A stretch of 64,000 bases of DNA from Cristatella mucedo (Eukaryota > Bryozoa > Phylactolaemata > Cristatellidae). How positions within the stretch are numbered: the first letter of the stretch is position 1; every line of letters begins with the position of its first letter. Below the pieces are notes generated by a model that was not told the origin of the DNA, ran no database searches, and saw only the letters and a program-made list of their open reading frames with translations. Where the stretch lies: assembly GCA_009760855.2 (NCBI GenBank), contig WPIO01000091.1, positions 1,219,001-1,283,000 of the forward strand. The letters are read 5' to 3'. The position numbers and the translations under genes are program-made. Shown here piece by piece: positions 1 to 12,086 of the stretch.

Positions 1-564
1 CATCCCAATGCTGAATGACCTGTGCAAGCTTATCCTCTTGTGAGAACTGAAGACATGCAGAGCTCGCAAGGATGTTGCTTTTTTTATGTTACATAAATTT
101 GTCCCAACAAGCTAGCTGTGCTTGCCTATTACTTCCACAGTCAGCCCTCTACCCCTCTCCCAGTGTTCATCATCTACTTACCCAAGGTACAAGATCTACT
201 CCCCCCTACCCAGGAGGCCAGATATACCCCCTCACTCACTGCATATCTGATGTGACTCAGCCCAGCTGAATTGGAGGAGGCTTCGAATCGTTTTATCCTT
301 GCTCTGCATTCAAATTGACCTATTTTCACAATTAAGGCTGCGTTTATTGTTGGACTGTGTGGCAAATTGTCTGGACGGCCAGCTGCAGGCAGCATGTGGA
401 GCGTGGTACTAATTGAGGCTGCCAGGCTCATAGCTCTTGTGTGCACCACATCTGGAAAATACTGCATCACTCTCGTTTGCTCAATCTAGCCCCCCCCCCT
501 TGTCTCTTGGTTGAAACTATCCTTAAGAAGCTCCCCTTCATTTATTGTTGAGGAGAGTGTGTGG

Positions 565-822
<258 letters not shown>

Positions 823-1179
823 ATGACTGTAGCCAGCACGTGCTATCCCAATGGCAGATCAGCTAGCCTGTCCCTGTGCTGGTGCTGCTGCATAATCCAT
901 ATCCTGCAGACGTGCTCAGAAAGTGAGCAGGTGTGGCCCTTAACAATACGAATGAAATTCTGGGAACAAGAGTAGGTACTCTCTGCTGGCTCAGCGGCTC
1001 AGTCGAGTTAGCTAGAATAAGTTCAGGAATGCAGCGATAGCAGTAGATACATCTGCCAATTGCAGTAGATGCTGGCACCCGATTAAGCTTTCTGCAGCGC
1101 ATCGGCACATTGCTAATGGAATGAAGTGGTGCAGAAGAGTCCTAGCAGCAATCACAGCCGCCTGCAGTGGGCAATATCG

Positions 1180-1278
1180 GAGGCTGTGAGTGCGCTATAC
1201 AAAACTCTCCTGCGTAACACCCACGTGGTCCTTATGACTTTATGGAGTTACAGACGGAGATACATTACATTATTAGAA
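1180..1278 (+). mobile_element. LINE B terminal 3' fragment
   Basis: Only the last 100 bp of the family are present (GAGTGCGCTATACAAAACTC to GGAGTTACAGACGGAGATAC), a heavily 5'-truncated insertion. Confidence 0.75.
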
Positions 1279-1724
1279 TCTGCGATAGGGCTCGAACCCA
1301 AGACCTGGATCATGAGTGCGAGTAGTAGCTGCCGAGCTCTGCCCCCTTCCCATGTGCCTCGGTGGACACCCTGTGGACAGACCTGAAGGAGCAGTCTTGG
1401 CTGCTGCCTGACGATTTACCACTTTATTTAGCCTTAGCTGTGATTGGCTGCCTCCTGCAAGATCGAGGTCTGGCCCATCGTCTGGTCAGCCCGGCTGTGC
1501 CTAAATGCGAAGCCTACGGTCGCAAAAAATCCTGGCAGTGTTGCCACCTTTGCTGTGGCTGCTGTTCCGTTTGCGTAGTACAAGGATTTTGTAAAGTGCT
1601 GAGCACCCCAAAGTTTCGCACAGCTCGAAAAAATATTTATTTACACCCCACAAACACGTGCTGTTTATATGCTGTTGGTATGTTAGTGCTGAGTATGACG
1701 TAGCTTCACCAAAATTCTTTATAA

Positions 1725-1907
1725 GTACTAGCTGATTTAACAGCCTCTTTTTGTTTAGAGGCAGAAGAGCCTTTACGGCTATTACCACCACTTGCAGTGG
1801 CGATAAAGGATCGCCCGCCGCAGGATTCGAACCCGCGACCTCGACGTTCGAACCCGCGTACCGAGGGCGTGAAAAGCAACCGCCTTACCTAGTGAGCCAT
1901 TACGGCC
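1725..1907 (-). mobile_element. SINE1 copy
   Basis: Reverse complement gives GCCGTAATGGCTCACTAGG, a B box with a local duplication (GTTCGAA occurs twice), the ATCCTTTATCGCCACTGCAA body, and the tail AGGCTGTTAAATCAGCTAG. Confidence 0.85.
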
Positions 1908-2299
1908 GTTTATGACCTTGATGTTAACGGCTAATGGAGAATTTGCTATTTGCACGCCATCGTCCAATCCCAGGTTTGCTAGGGCCTTGTTGAAGCAGCA
2001 GTTTAATCATCCCCATCATTGCCACTGCTGTGCTTCTTGCCTAGCGGTTTGAAGCTACACATGCCGACCGGAGTTATGGGTACCGGGCTGACATAAGTGT
2101 TATCCCTGCACTACACAGACCAGCACCTAGAAATGCGCTGCTGCTGGTTGACGCTATAGATGTTGGGAAACCACCGACTTTTGATGGACATGAGCTGCCG
2201 GCTCAATCGTCATAAGATTTCAATTTAGCGTGTGGAATGGCGATATAGCTACAGTTAAGTGCTGAGGAAGGGGTGGAAGTGTGAGAGGTCAGTGGAAGA

Positions 2300-2693
2300 G
2301 CAAGAAGGTCGGATGAATAAACTGGCAGGAGCTGTTCCATTCCTCTGCTGCTTAAAGACCGTTGGCGACAGAAGCCTTAGCTGTGCAGGTCCTAGACTGT
2401 GGAACTTGCTTCCACAATTCTAACGCAACGACAACTACTCTCCTGCTGCCGACTATGGCTCACACTTTTCAGCGGTCCTGAGCTGCTACTTCCATGCTGC
2501 TCACTATCTCTACTGCTCTCCTGACTCTGCTATGCTTCCCACTTTCTCTGTGTTGCGTGAGACGACGTCTGTTGGCTACCGAATGCGTACCGAAAGCCGC
2601 TTAGGCTGTGGGTGCGCAATGCAAAACTCTCCTGCGTTAACACCCATATGGTCTTTATGACTTTGTGGAGTTACAGACGGAGATACAATGCGA
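2300..2693 (+). mobile_element. LINE B 3' fragment
   Basis: It matches the LINE B copies at 35590 and 19977 (reverse): AAAGACCGTTGGCGACAGAAG, then a WNLLPQF-like piece, the 3' UTR with CGAAAGCCGCTTAGGCTGTG, and the terminal GGAGTTACAGACGGAGATAC. Confidence 0.85.
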
Positions 2694-2764
2694 AAAAAAG
2701 TGAAGTGAACTATTAGCAAGACTAGATCTTGTAGAAGTCGATTCAGTGCTTGATGGGATGACTG

Positions 2765-3440
2765 AAGCTCAGACAGAAGTTATGTAATGTGGCAGAAATG
2801 TTGTTGATGACAAACTACATGAACTACTGAGTTTTTCATGTAGTTTCAGACGATTAAGGGCACATGCCTGCCTGAGTCCTGAGCAAAGGGAATTGGAATA
2901 ATCCAGACTTGATGTCACAAACGAATAAGCCAGTTTGTATGTTTTAGTCTTAGCCAAGTTGACCCTGATTTTTGGCGATGTTTTTTTACCTGAATAAAGG
3001 CCGACTTGACAGTAGAGGAACTGTGCCCATCCAATGACAAATAATTTTATAATAGTGAGCCTAGATTATGAACCGATGTCAAGGGAGTGATCTAGCTGAA
3101 CCAACCTCAAGATTTAGGTCTTCCAACTTTCGAGCGACACAATAGGTTAGCCCATAACTCATTGGTAGGCCTTATCATCGGTTAACTCCAGGAAGTTAGT
3201 AGCCATCCAAACGCCAACGACGTCGTCGATGCAGGGAGCAAGGGAATTAGGTGAGTCGAATGAGGAGCAATGCTTAAAAGTGACCAAATGTAGGTAGAGC
3301 TGCATGTCATCAGCGTAGAAATGAAAGTCAAGATTGTGTTTGGCGATGAGATTGGCCAGAAGAGAAGAGAGAAGAGATAGTGAAAAGAAAGAGGCCTAAG
3401 ACCAAATCCTGCAGCATCCCTGCACTTTAAGGGCTCCCTA
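2765..3440 (-). mobile_element. Degraded non-LTR reverse transcriptase fragment
   Basis: On the minus strand, around 3380-3270, it encodes a FHFYADDMQLYLHL motif followed by a CIDDV segment as in LINE A. Thumb-region traces run down to about 2770. It is more diverged from LINE A than the other copies. Confidence 0.7.
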
Positions 3441-3862
3441 GATGACCGGCAGCCTTTTCACATCTGCACTCTTGAGATACCTAGGCCTAGGGAGAGGTTC
3501 TCGTAAAGACGGTTTTGGAACTTCAGCACGAAACAGGTGGGATCCAATCAGAAGACACTTACACCGACTGTACGCTGTATTCCACCTTGCTTAAGCTTCT
3601 ATATCCCAAACTCGTTTGCATTCTGTATTTTCAAATTACCTTTTCTGCAAGTGCACGCAGATGCAGAGTCGAGTAGATTTAAAATGGAAATAATAGTGTC
3701 AGGAAATTCATTTTGTCTATACTCAACACTGTTTTACCCTTGCTAACTATTTGGTGATGGTGTGTCAAAAGTACCGGTCTGCTTCTAGCACTTCGTCGTA
3801 CAATTTCTGGCCGTCACTAATGAGCTGGCTATGGGTGTGTGTGTGTAAGCGTATGAGGTAGG

Positions 3863-3879
3863 GAGATAGAGAGAGAGGG

Positions 3880-3947
<68 letters not shown>

Positions 3948-3982
3948 GGAGGGAGACAGAGAGAAAGAGGTAGAAAGAGAAA
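3863..3982. repeat. GA microsatellite
   Basis: (GA)n with GGGAGG interruptions, preceded by a short (GT)n. Confidence 0.97.
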
Positions 3983-4233
3983 TACCTTGTGCACAACTGC
4001 TGCTGTTGTGACATGGTATAACCCTCTGCTGCTGAAATCCTTGCATGTTGCTGTTATCGCTGTAGCAGTGTTTTTTCCGAAGCATTGCCTTTCTTTCTAA
4101 AGGTTAAAAGCAGCTTCATGCTGTGTGGTTTGGTCAGTGTGGTAGTCTTGGCTTACTTGAACCGGTGCCACGTGATTACTATCCGCCATAACCTTTGTCA
4201 TTAAGCCGGCATGAAAATGTGCCAGCATTATGA

Positions 4234-4390
4234 CATTTTATTCCCCTTGCATAATACCTTTATTAATTTTGTATTCCCCTTGCATAATTATTTTATTCCC
4301 CTTGCATAATACCTTTATTAATTTTTTATTCCCCTTGCATAATTATTTTATTCCCCTTGCATAATACCTCTATTCCCCTCGCATAATACC
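4234..4390. repeat. Minisatellite of TATTCCCCTTGCATAAT units
   Basis: Six units of TATTCCCC(T/C)(T/C)GCATAAT are separated by ACCTTTATTAATTTT- or TATTT-type spacers that alternate. Confidence 0.92.
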
Positions 4391-4727
4391 AAGCAGCCCA
4401 GGCTTGACCAATGAAGCACTAGCCGACTGCTCGTCTTGAAAGCACTTGTGAAAGGCTCCTTTCCTTTAGCTGAGTGCATTTGCTTTATTCCCCGAAGAAG
4501 CCAACGTAGGGCAATGTAGAACCTAGACATCGCTATTTCAGAGGTACAGAGAGGGCCACGAGCTCTTGAGACTTTGCATTGTGAATCGCTGGTAACAGAA
4601 AACGGATCGAACTGGGACATCGTCTTCTAAATTATCAATAAAGATCTGTGATTCACTGCCAAGCTAATCAAGAGAGCTCGGGTGGCTAGCAGCTTCCAAG
4701 AGCAGCTGGTCCTCGTTCGGCTCCTAC

Positions 4728-4826
4728 AAATGTACAGCGCCTAGAAAGAGATCGAGCTCTCTGAGAGCGCTTTATTAAGTGCATTATTATTATTACCATT
4801 TTATTATTATTATTATTATTATTACC
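4728..4826 (+). mobile_element. LINE A 3' tail fragment with ATT repeat
   Basis: ATGTACAGCGCCTAGAAAGAG to GAGAGCGCTTTATTAAGTGC, followed by interrupted (ATT)n. It is an almost tail-only insertion. Confidence 0.75.
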
Positions 4827-5574
4827 AGTCCGGTTACAAACACCTGCTACTCTGAATTTTGTGAATTGATAATTGAATCGTCTGTGTTTCGCGTACTTGG
4901 GACACTGGCTGTTCAATGCCGCTGTGTCGATTAGTCATGCTGATTGGGTTGGCAATTTTTTAGGCTAGCATCCAGTGTCGGCATGCTTCCCATTTCTAAA
5001 CCTTGATGAATGTAGATACCCGTTTCTGACGTTAAAATTGCTCTGAACATCCCGTGCAGTCACTGCCGTTTCAAGGTAGACCAGAGAGAGCAGGAGGCAA
5101 TCCCTTGGAGGGATCGGTTGGCAATTCCTGGTCGTCCAGGCATTAGCTACATACCGAGGCGCTGAGCTGAGTATAAGCCTGGTTGTGGTGGTTCGGTCCC
5201 ATACAGTGCCTTCTCTACGTTCCCGCTGCTCTCGGTCAGGCTTCGCTGGCGCCAACGATTGCCTCTCCATTGTTTGCAGGTCCTGTCGTGTTAGCTATAG
5301 TCTAGGGTAGTTCTGCTAGTTTGACGAGATGGTTAAGCCTTAAAAACTGTGATCACGTTTTAAAAAAATTATAAATCTAGGAAATTGGTTAGCCACTGGC
5401 AGTGTGAAGTCCTACATGTGCACCTAGGTGTTAAGCGCTGCCTGCTCTGACTCTGTTTGTTACTTAGGCTAGTCGTTCTCCATTTCTACTTACACCGTTT
5501 GATGGCCCTTTTTGCCTTAAGTTTTCCGATCCATAAGAGATCGAAAATTCCGGGTGCACATATATTGAAGGTTG

Positions 5575-5685
5575 CTATTGTAGCTGCCTAGGACTCGGAC
5601 CCAGTCATGCTCTCTGGTAGCCCAGCCGTTGGAGCACCAGCACACAATCTGCGCTACTCACGCTCTTGCAAGCGGTAGTGTCATG
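5575..5685 (-). mobile_element. Possible tRNA-derived SINE fragment
   Basis: Reverse complement carries a B-box-like GGGTCCGAGTCC after an A-box-like TGTGCTGGTGC. It is a single copy in this window and has no recognised tail. Confidence 0.35.
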
Positions 5686-6176
5686 AAAAGGCAGCGATTG
5701 CAGCGTTATTACGAAGTGGCATCCCTAAGAATTGACGACTGCATTAGTTAGGGATGCTAGGACATAGGGGGGTAAGTAGTTATAATCTTTAGTCGAACAC
5801 TCTTCAGGACATGCTGTTGTGCCGTTCAAGCGAATTCAGGAGACCCAGTATCACATTTCCGTGCAATAATGCGTCGAAAAGGCGTTCACTGCTGCACAGA
5901 GCCATTCCTCGTTCTCTTTTCATAGTCTTTCACCAGTGGCGGGTGGCAGTTGGTTCACTTCCGACTTTGCACTTCGTCTTTAGCTTTCGGCAAGTCCCAA
6001 TCTCACTCGGCTTCATTGTTTGCTTTCAGATTCTAAAATGATTCTACCTAGTAGAGTAGTCTATCACCAGTCGCTGGTTTGAGGCATAGCCCAGCTTCGA
6101 GTTTTCCAGACGAAAATGCTTGCGGCGATTCAGTGCTTCGTTCAGACTCGTCTTTTTGGCAATTGCTGCAAGGCAA

Positions 6177-6296
<120 letters not shown>

Positions 6297-6514
6297 ATTG
6301 TGCACATAGAAATGTAGCGCAGCCAAAAATCGTGTCGTGTAGTTATTGTTTCTGACTTCTGTACCTTTAGATGCATGGCGTGATGGATACCCGTGGCTTC
6401 AGCAGGTACTCGAGCCTGACCATACTATATGTCCTCAGAGTTATTAAGGGAGCCGGTTGCTAAAGCTGCTCCAGGAGAGGCCGCAGGCACGGCAGACGTA
6501 TGCTTATTTTGTCT

Positions 6515-6690
6515 GCTTCCTTTACAGCATGTGTAAAATGCCTTGAGAGAGATCTAGTTCTCTGTGAGTGCTATACGGATGTCTTAGTCTTATTTAATTA
6601 TTATTGTATGACGAATAATGATAATACATTTGTTATAGCACCCTCAGAGAACCCAATCTCTTTCTAGGCGCTGTATACGTATGTTCCTGT
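6515..6690. mobile_element. Two LINE A tails in inverted orientation
   Basis: A + tail (6525-6590, TGTAAAATGCCTTGAGAGAG) is followed by a - tail (6612-6690, ending AACCCAATCTCTTTCTAGGC) with AT-rich microsatellite ends facing each other. Confidence 0.7.
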
Positions 6691-6842
6691 GTCGAAGCCT
6701 CTGCTATTTCTTTCCAGAAGAATAGGCCGGCTGATAACTTTAATAGTATGCCTGGCAAGGAAGCTAATGCGAATTGTAAGCAGCACTTAAATTCAGACTC
6801 AAAAGAAGACACAGGCGGCAGAAATATGACGACAGAAAAAAA

Positions 6843-7010
6843 TTCTAGCTGATTAAACAGCTTCTTTTTGTATAGCGATAGAAGAGCCTTGACGGCTATC
6901 ACCACCGCTTGCAGTGGCGGTAAAGAATCGCCCACCGCAGGAATCGAACCCACGACCTCGGCACCGAGGCCGTGAAAGCAACCGCCTTACCTAGTGTGCC
7001 ATCACGGCTC
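6843..7010 (-). mobile_element. SINE1 copy
   Basis: Near-consensus copy: AGCCGTGATGGCACACTAGG, GTGGGTTCGATTCCTGCGG and AAAAAGAAGCTGTTTAATC on the minus strand. Confidence 0.9.
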
Positions 7011-7838
7011 AGAGAGGGGCCGCCAGCAAGCCAGCCCCCCTTTTTATGCATGACAAGGACACAAAGCAGACAGTGCATTCTAGAATAAGCTAACTAGCAG
7101 CAGACGGCTCGAACTTTCCCAGTGAGTAATCCATCCGGTGATGTCATCGGAAAAACCCGAGTTGCCGTTTGAAGTACATGCTTGTGACTTGTGTACAGCT
7201 TTCTTTACAGTGCGGCTTTTTGCCTTGTGGACTCCATACAACATCTGGCTGTTAGGAGCCTATGGCACGTGCATGAGCTCAGGCGATCGTGTCATCCAGC
7301 TGCTGGTGATTCCAAGTCTCTACCTTGCAGATTGGCCTCTAACTGGGCTTTCATTTCGAGGGGTTTCCCATCCTTCTGACTCACCGATTTCAACTTACAA
7401 TGTTAGCTAGAACCGAAAGGCCAAAGCTAAATAGCTCTACCTGAAGGACTAAGTGTGTGCCGACTAACTGATAAACCAGACCTTGCATGTATTTAAGCAA
7501 GCGAATCTGCCGGCTTGGCCGTTTTCGCATTTCCAGTCGAGCGACACCAAAGGCAGCCAGTTAATTACGATCGTGCCCCCATCAACCACCACGGGGGGGG
7601 GGGCAGCGCAGGTGGACTGCCTGCACTCTGCCCTCGACGAGCTCGAGCCTCTTCCTTTTACTTCTCCATCTTTATGCAAACGTCTGACGTGAAGCCACAC
7701 GTCGATTTTGGTGGTAGCAGGCTGCCCTGCCACTTGCTAGCTGCTCGAATCTTGCCTGCACCTATGCAATCACTTCGAAATCACTTCGGCACCGTGGCTT
7801 GCTTGCATGCCAGCTTTTCACCGGCTTCTTGCTTACAG

Positions 7839-8243
7839 GGCAGCGGCGACGTTCAGTCGACAGAGGCAGGCCAGACAGAGGCAGGCCAGACAGAGGCAGC
7901 GTGCTCGACCATCAGTGTGCCGTCAGATGCTGAGAGACAGGCCGTCGCCTTTGTTCCCAGCTTTGGCAGCAGCGATGGCAGTGGTGGCATTGGAGGCAGC
8001 ATGTGTCGAATCTGCCACGAGGGTGGTGCAGAGGAGGCGCTGCTGTCGCCATGCCACTGCTCCGGCTCGGTGAAGCACGTGCACCAGACGTGCCTGCAGC
8101 AGTGGCTGCAGGCAGGAGCGAGCGAGTCGTGCGGTGGTGCCGGCCGGCCGGGCTCTGCATCCGGCAGGGGGCAGCACTGCGATCGCTGCGAACTGTGCGG
8201 CTACAATTTCGTAATGACGTCGCGAATCAAGCCTTTTAGAAAG
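7839..8243 (+). CDS. MARCHF8-like: MARCH1/8-like E3 ubiquitin ligase, exon with RING-CH domain (partial gene)
   Basis: This exon encodes the RING-CH (C4HC3) zinc finger of a membrane-associated E3 ubiquitin ligase of the MARCH1/8 group. Known members sit in endosomal and plasma membranes and ubiquitinate surface proteins for internalisation. The zinc ligands are visible in order: CRIC near 8004, PCHC, the His of HVHQTC, its Cys, and CELC near 8190. They are followed by the family phrase xKPFRK. The exon ends at AGAAAG|GTAATG in phase 0 and joins the exon at 11156 to give RKW, as in vertebrate MARCH8. The start used is a good acceptor (TTGCTTACAG|GGCAGC) in phase 0. The frame stays open upstream to an ATG at 7674, so a first exon starting there is the alternative. 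Oddities are a TEAGQ repeat near the exon start and about 18 extra Gly/Ser-rich residues between the conserved Trp and CELC. The 5' coding exon or exons were not located. Confidence 0.85.
7860..7898 (+). repeat. 15-bp coding tandem repeat (TEAGQ)
   Basis: About 2.5 copies of a 15-bp unit (ACAGAGGCAGGCCAG) encode TEAGQ-TEAGQ-TEA just upstream of the RING-CH domain. The unit length is a multiple of three, so copy number changes keep the frame. Confidence 0.85.
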
Positions 8244-9924
8244 GTAATGGCCGAGCTAGCTGCAATTGCTAATTGCTGGATCGTTAATGGCAGCGACGTT
8301 GCAGCTGCTTGAGTGATAGGTTTTGTGCACGGGCTGGCATTATGTAAAGAGTTGCCTGCTTACTGGTCTGTGGGTGCTGCTCTGCCGAGTTGCTGAGTTA
8401 CTTTTCTGGCTGAGCTGCACTCTTCCCAGCGAGCTTGCTCTTCTTCTGCTCTCAACGCTGAGCTTATCTATGCCTGAGTTAATGTGGCTGCTTGCGGTTC
8501 GCTCGGTTGGCTTTGTACCAGCTGCGAGAATCTCAATGCACCTGCCACTGGCTTGGTCTTCAGTGCCAGTAGCACTGTATTGCTTTCTCGAGTACGAATA
8601 TGCTAGATATAAGTGTGCATGCATGTGTGTGGAATGTATTTCAGTCTTCTATACTTGAACGAATTGATTTTATGGATACCCGACTAGAGTCTAGAGCAGA
8701 ATCTGCAATCCTCAAACAAACTGAATAGGTCATAGTGGTGATCCCGAAAGTTCTTCTGCCTCTCTGCTGTCGACGGCCTGCCACCCCAGCAGAAGTGTGT
8801 CGGGTTATCTGTGGGATTCATACTTTGAGTGAGGCCTTCCTTTCGTGCTGCAGCAAATGTTGACTACCGAAAAAATCGATGATGCTTTATCGAAGTTTAT
8901 TCCACTCACTGGCCGTTCTTTTATTAGTATTGATCCCAGCTGCACGGCTGGTGAACAAAGTGCTGGCAGGTGATCTGCGCAGCCACGGGAAGAGCTCCCT
9001 TGGTTCTCAGCGTTCGTGTGACTCGCCAGACTCGCTGTCGCATCGCTGCCGATGGCCGTGACCGTTGTGCTCGATGCCGCAGCGTCGCTCACGGCCGTCT
9101 CCGTGGACCGTGCCATCGTCGGTCGCTGTTGCAGCGGCAGCGCGTGGTTGCCTTCGGTGCAGCGGCAGCGCACTGCCCGCCGTGCCTGGCTCGGGCGTGG
9201 CAGCCATGTGTAGCTGCCGAGCATGTGGAATGCTAGCAAGAGCTGGGCATTGCCCGAAGCTGCAGTCATCGAGCTGCCGTGGGCATTGCCTGAATCGCTG
9301 CTGCTGCTATTGCTGCTGCTCTCCTATCGTCATCGGCTGCAGGCGCCGAGATGGGGCACTGCTCCTGCATTGAGTGGTGGCCCAGCCGCAGCACTTCCGG
9401 GATCGACTATCTTCTAGTACTAGTGGCTGACGCTCGGCAGAAGTCTCGTTCGCCTTCTTCAAATCTGCGTCGTTCGTCGCTGGTCTCATTTATTTCCCAC
9501 CGAGCTCCGCTGCTCTCCGTGATGGGCGTAAGCTCGAGCCGTACCACCGAACTCCAAGTTGAACTTCTCTCAGGCTGCCAGACCGACCTGTGCCGTAATC
9601 CCTATGAAGCTTGCCTCTACTCTCGTTAGAGCTCAGGCTGTGCTGTGCAATACATCCGGTTGGAGCATCACGTATGCATGTGTACACACTTTTCTCTTAC
9701 TTTGAGGTGGATATTTCAGAGCCTGGTCTCACTCTGTAAAATACGCCTGGCCTGGCCAGATTAACATTTCCAAGCCTAGAGTAGACACACCTGGCCGAAG
9801 TGGGTGCTATGGAAAGGTGCCTCTGGCATATTGCTGACATTTGCAGATCGGACAGCAGCAAACTTTCTCACAATTGAATGACTATAAATCTAACCCATTT
9901 TTAAAAGCCGTTGTTGCTCAGAAA

Positions 9925-10700
9925 GTGGGAAGCCGAACCCTCAAAATGGGCCAACCAGCATGGTCTTCTAATGCCTTGGCGAAGAATTTGGGTTTCTGAT
10001 TCCAAAGCAGCTTTCACTAGATCTAGAAAGACATTAAATTCTGTGACGGTTGTATACTAATGTATTATTATTATAGATCACCACGTCTACTCCACAGTTA
10101 AATCTGACTACTTCTGGTTCTTAAAAAGATTTGACTTTTTGCTTTGATAAGGATACCTCAGCCAAGCTGGTCCATGCATCTGTGACCACTTATAGGCTTC
10201 TGTGACTTTAATGGTAGATCTTCTTGCTGTGTTGTGAGACGCTTTAGGCTATTGCAAAACTCAGCAGCTAGCTTTGTCTGTCATTTGGGTTGCAACTTCC
10301 ACATTAGACCACTTCTCACCAATCTGCACTAGCCCCCCATCTTGCTACACATCGACTTCAAGTTTTTGTCATTTATTTTAGTTCCTCCATTCTCTGGCTC
10401 TAGAATACCTGTCCGAAATACTTCTTGGTCAAGCTCGGCACCGTTACACTCTCTCGTCTGACTCAAATGCTATAGCTGTGCCTCTAACTAGCTTCGAATC
10501 CTTCTGATAACGGGCCTTTAATTCGTATGCTCGTAAAGCATAGAACTCATGTCCGACTGACGTCACGACGTACCACTGATTTGATCACATTTAAAGTGGT
10601 TAAAAATATCCTGTTCCTCCAAGCATTTGTTCGGTCCCCGTGAATAATACTTTGTACTTTTCTTTTCCGTACTTACACTGTATATGTTGCCACAAACCAG
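9925..10700 (+). mobile_element. LINE A degraded fragment in MARCH intron
   Basis: Contains diverged copies of the GGTCCATGCATCTGTGACC, CTAGCTTTGTCTGTC and TCGACTTCAAGTTTTTGTC segments of the LINE A thumb region. Several deletions. Confidence 0.75.
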
Positions 10701-10704
10701 TTGG

Positions 10705-11075
10705 CATGCTTACTTTCCAGCATATGCTCCCATAGCCTGGAACTCCCTCCTGACCTGCATCAGAACATCCCCCGACCTGACCACATTTAAAAGGAACCTA
10801 AAAACACACCTATTTAGGACAGCATTTAGCGGGTCCCTGTGAATCGTCCTTGATGTGCTTATGCGTGCTGACACTGTGCATGCTGCCACTAACCACATTC
10901 GCATGCTGACCCTGTGCATGTCACCCCTAACCATATTATTCATTTTGTTTGTTTTTCAAGCATGATTTTACTTACCATTCAATTGCATTTCACTTTGCAG
11001 CAAATGTAAAGCACCTAGAGAGAGATTGAGTTCTCTGAGGGCGCTTTATCAAGTGAATTATTATTATTATATGTT
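10705..11075 (+). mobile_element. LINE A 3' end just upstream of the MARCH last exon
   Basis: Reads CCTGGAACTCCCTCCTGACC, the ACATTTAAAAGGAACC segment, the LCMSPLTM-type 3' UTR, the tail (AAATGTAAAGCACCTAGAGAG) and ATT repeats. A second decayed tail trace follows at about 11070-11115. Confidence 0.85.
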
Positions 11076-11155
11076 AAGTGCTTAAAAAGAGATTTAGTTC
11101 TCCGATAGTGTTAAGTGGCCGGCTGAGTGGCACATATGGTGGCTTCTTTTTGCAG

Positions 11156-11569
11156 TGGAAAAAGCTGAAGATGACGTCGGTCGAGCGCCGCAAGGTGCTG
11201 TGCTCCGTCACTTTCCACGCGGTGGCCATAACGTGCGTCGTTTGGTCTCTATATGTCCTCATCGACCGGACGACACAGGAGATCCAGGAGGGCAACCTGC
11301 AGTGGCCATTCTGGACCAAGCTCGTCGTCGTGGCAATCGGCTTCACCGGCGGCCTCGTGTTCATGTACGTGCAGTGCAAGATGTACGTGCAGCTATTCCG
11401 GAAGTGGAGAGCCTACAATCGGGTCATTCAAATACAGAGCTTGGCTAGCACCATTGCCGCCGATAAGTCGACCCTGGAAGGTGTACCGGTGCCATTATTC
11501 GCACTGCCGAAGCCGCCCACAGCTGCCGTGGCTGCGCTGCTGCACGATAGCCAGCAGCTGCCTGTGTAG
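11156..11569 (+). CDS. MARCHF8-like: MARCH1/8-like E3 ligase, last coding exon (two membrane helices)
   Basis: This is the terminal coding exon, 137 codons with a TAG stop at 11567. The acceptor is CTTTTTGCAG|TGGAAA in phase 0, matching the donor at 8243. It contains the hallmark MARCH1/8 core: a TSVERRK segment, a first membrane helix (about residues 16-38 of the exon), the loop [11 protein letters not shown], a WPFWTKL segment, a second helix containing [14 protein letters not shown], and a cytosolic stretch including [12 protein letters not shown]. Conservation with vertebrate MARCH8 is very high across the helices and loop, which in the family contact membrane substrates. The last 40 or so residues (Pro/Ala/Leu-rich, ending QQLPV) are not conserved. 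The preceding intron (8244-11155) ends in LINE A fragments that stop about 80 bp before the acceptor. Confidence 0.93.
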   Translation, partial: WKKLKMTSVERRKVLCSVTFHAVAITCVVWSLYVLIDRTTQEIQEGNLQWPFWTKLVVVAIGFTGGLVFMYVQCKMYVQLFRKWRAYNRVIQIQSLASTIAADKSTLEGVPVPLFALPKPPTAAVAALLHDSQQLPV

Positions 11570-12027
11570 CACGTCCCACCACGTGGCCAATGCCATCATC
11601 CAGTGAGCTGGAATCTCCGTAGCCTGCCTCCGCCCCAGTGGCGGCAGGCTACCCGCATGCCTGCACTCGAGCGGTGGCGAGCTCGGCACCATGGACACTT
11701 TTCTGTGACGCTGCTCAGTCACGCGAAGGATGCTGGGCCAGTGGGATGGCAAGCCAGCAAGGGGGGTTAGCTCTCTAGTCATTGCGGTGAGGAAGTGATC
11801 GTCGAGCACTTCGGTCGTTTGCTGGCTGTCTCAGATATTTCTATGTAGATTCTAGTGCTGCTATCTTATCGTCCTCCACTGCTGCTAGGGTGCATTTGGC
11901 CCAGATGCTATTGATGGCTGCCAATAGCAGTGGCCTGGCTATTTCATTTTGTCATGGGTGACCTGCTGATCCTGTCGATGAGCCTGGTCAGTGTTTGTCT
12001 TTGTTTCAGCCGCTGTTGCTACTGTGT

Positions 12028-12086
12028 AAGTGTGTGTGTGTGTGTGTATGTGTTTGTGTGTGTGTATGTGTGCACGTGCGTGCGTG
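12028..12086. repeat. TG microsatellite
   Basis: (TG)n with TATG interruptions, ending in a TGCG-rich stretch. Confidence 0.95.

Larger units (their letters stand above)
8244..11155 (+). other. Intron of the MARCH1/8-like gene
   Basis: The intron is bounded by AAG|GTAATG and TTGCAG|TGG, both phase 0. About 8960-9640 is unusually GC-rich for the window, with many CTGC runs, and has several overlapping open frames (the longest is 154 codons on the minus strand, 8805-9269). None of these resembles a known protein. The 3' part (9925-11075) is two LINE A fragments. Nothing else was recognised. Confidence 0.75.

Noticed and set aside
4230-4395. CRISPR-like array (regular TATTCCCCTTGCATAAT units)
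   Set aside because: The spacers are themselves repeated and AT-rich, and the genome is animal. It is a minisatellite.
7138-7410. 90-codon + frame as an upstream MARCH exon
   Set aside because: It has no similarity to MARCH proteins and no convincing splice donor in the needed phase.
9223-9417. Leu-rich 64-codon frame as a signal-peptide protein
   Set aside because: The Leu run comes from CTG repeats. There are no other coding features and competing frames overlap it.
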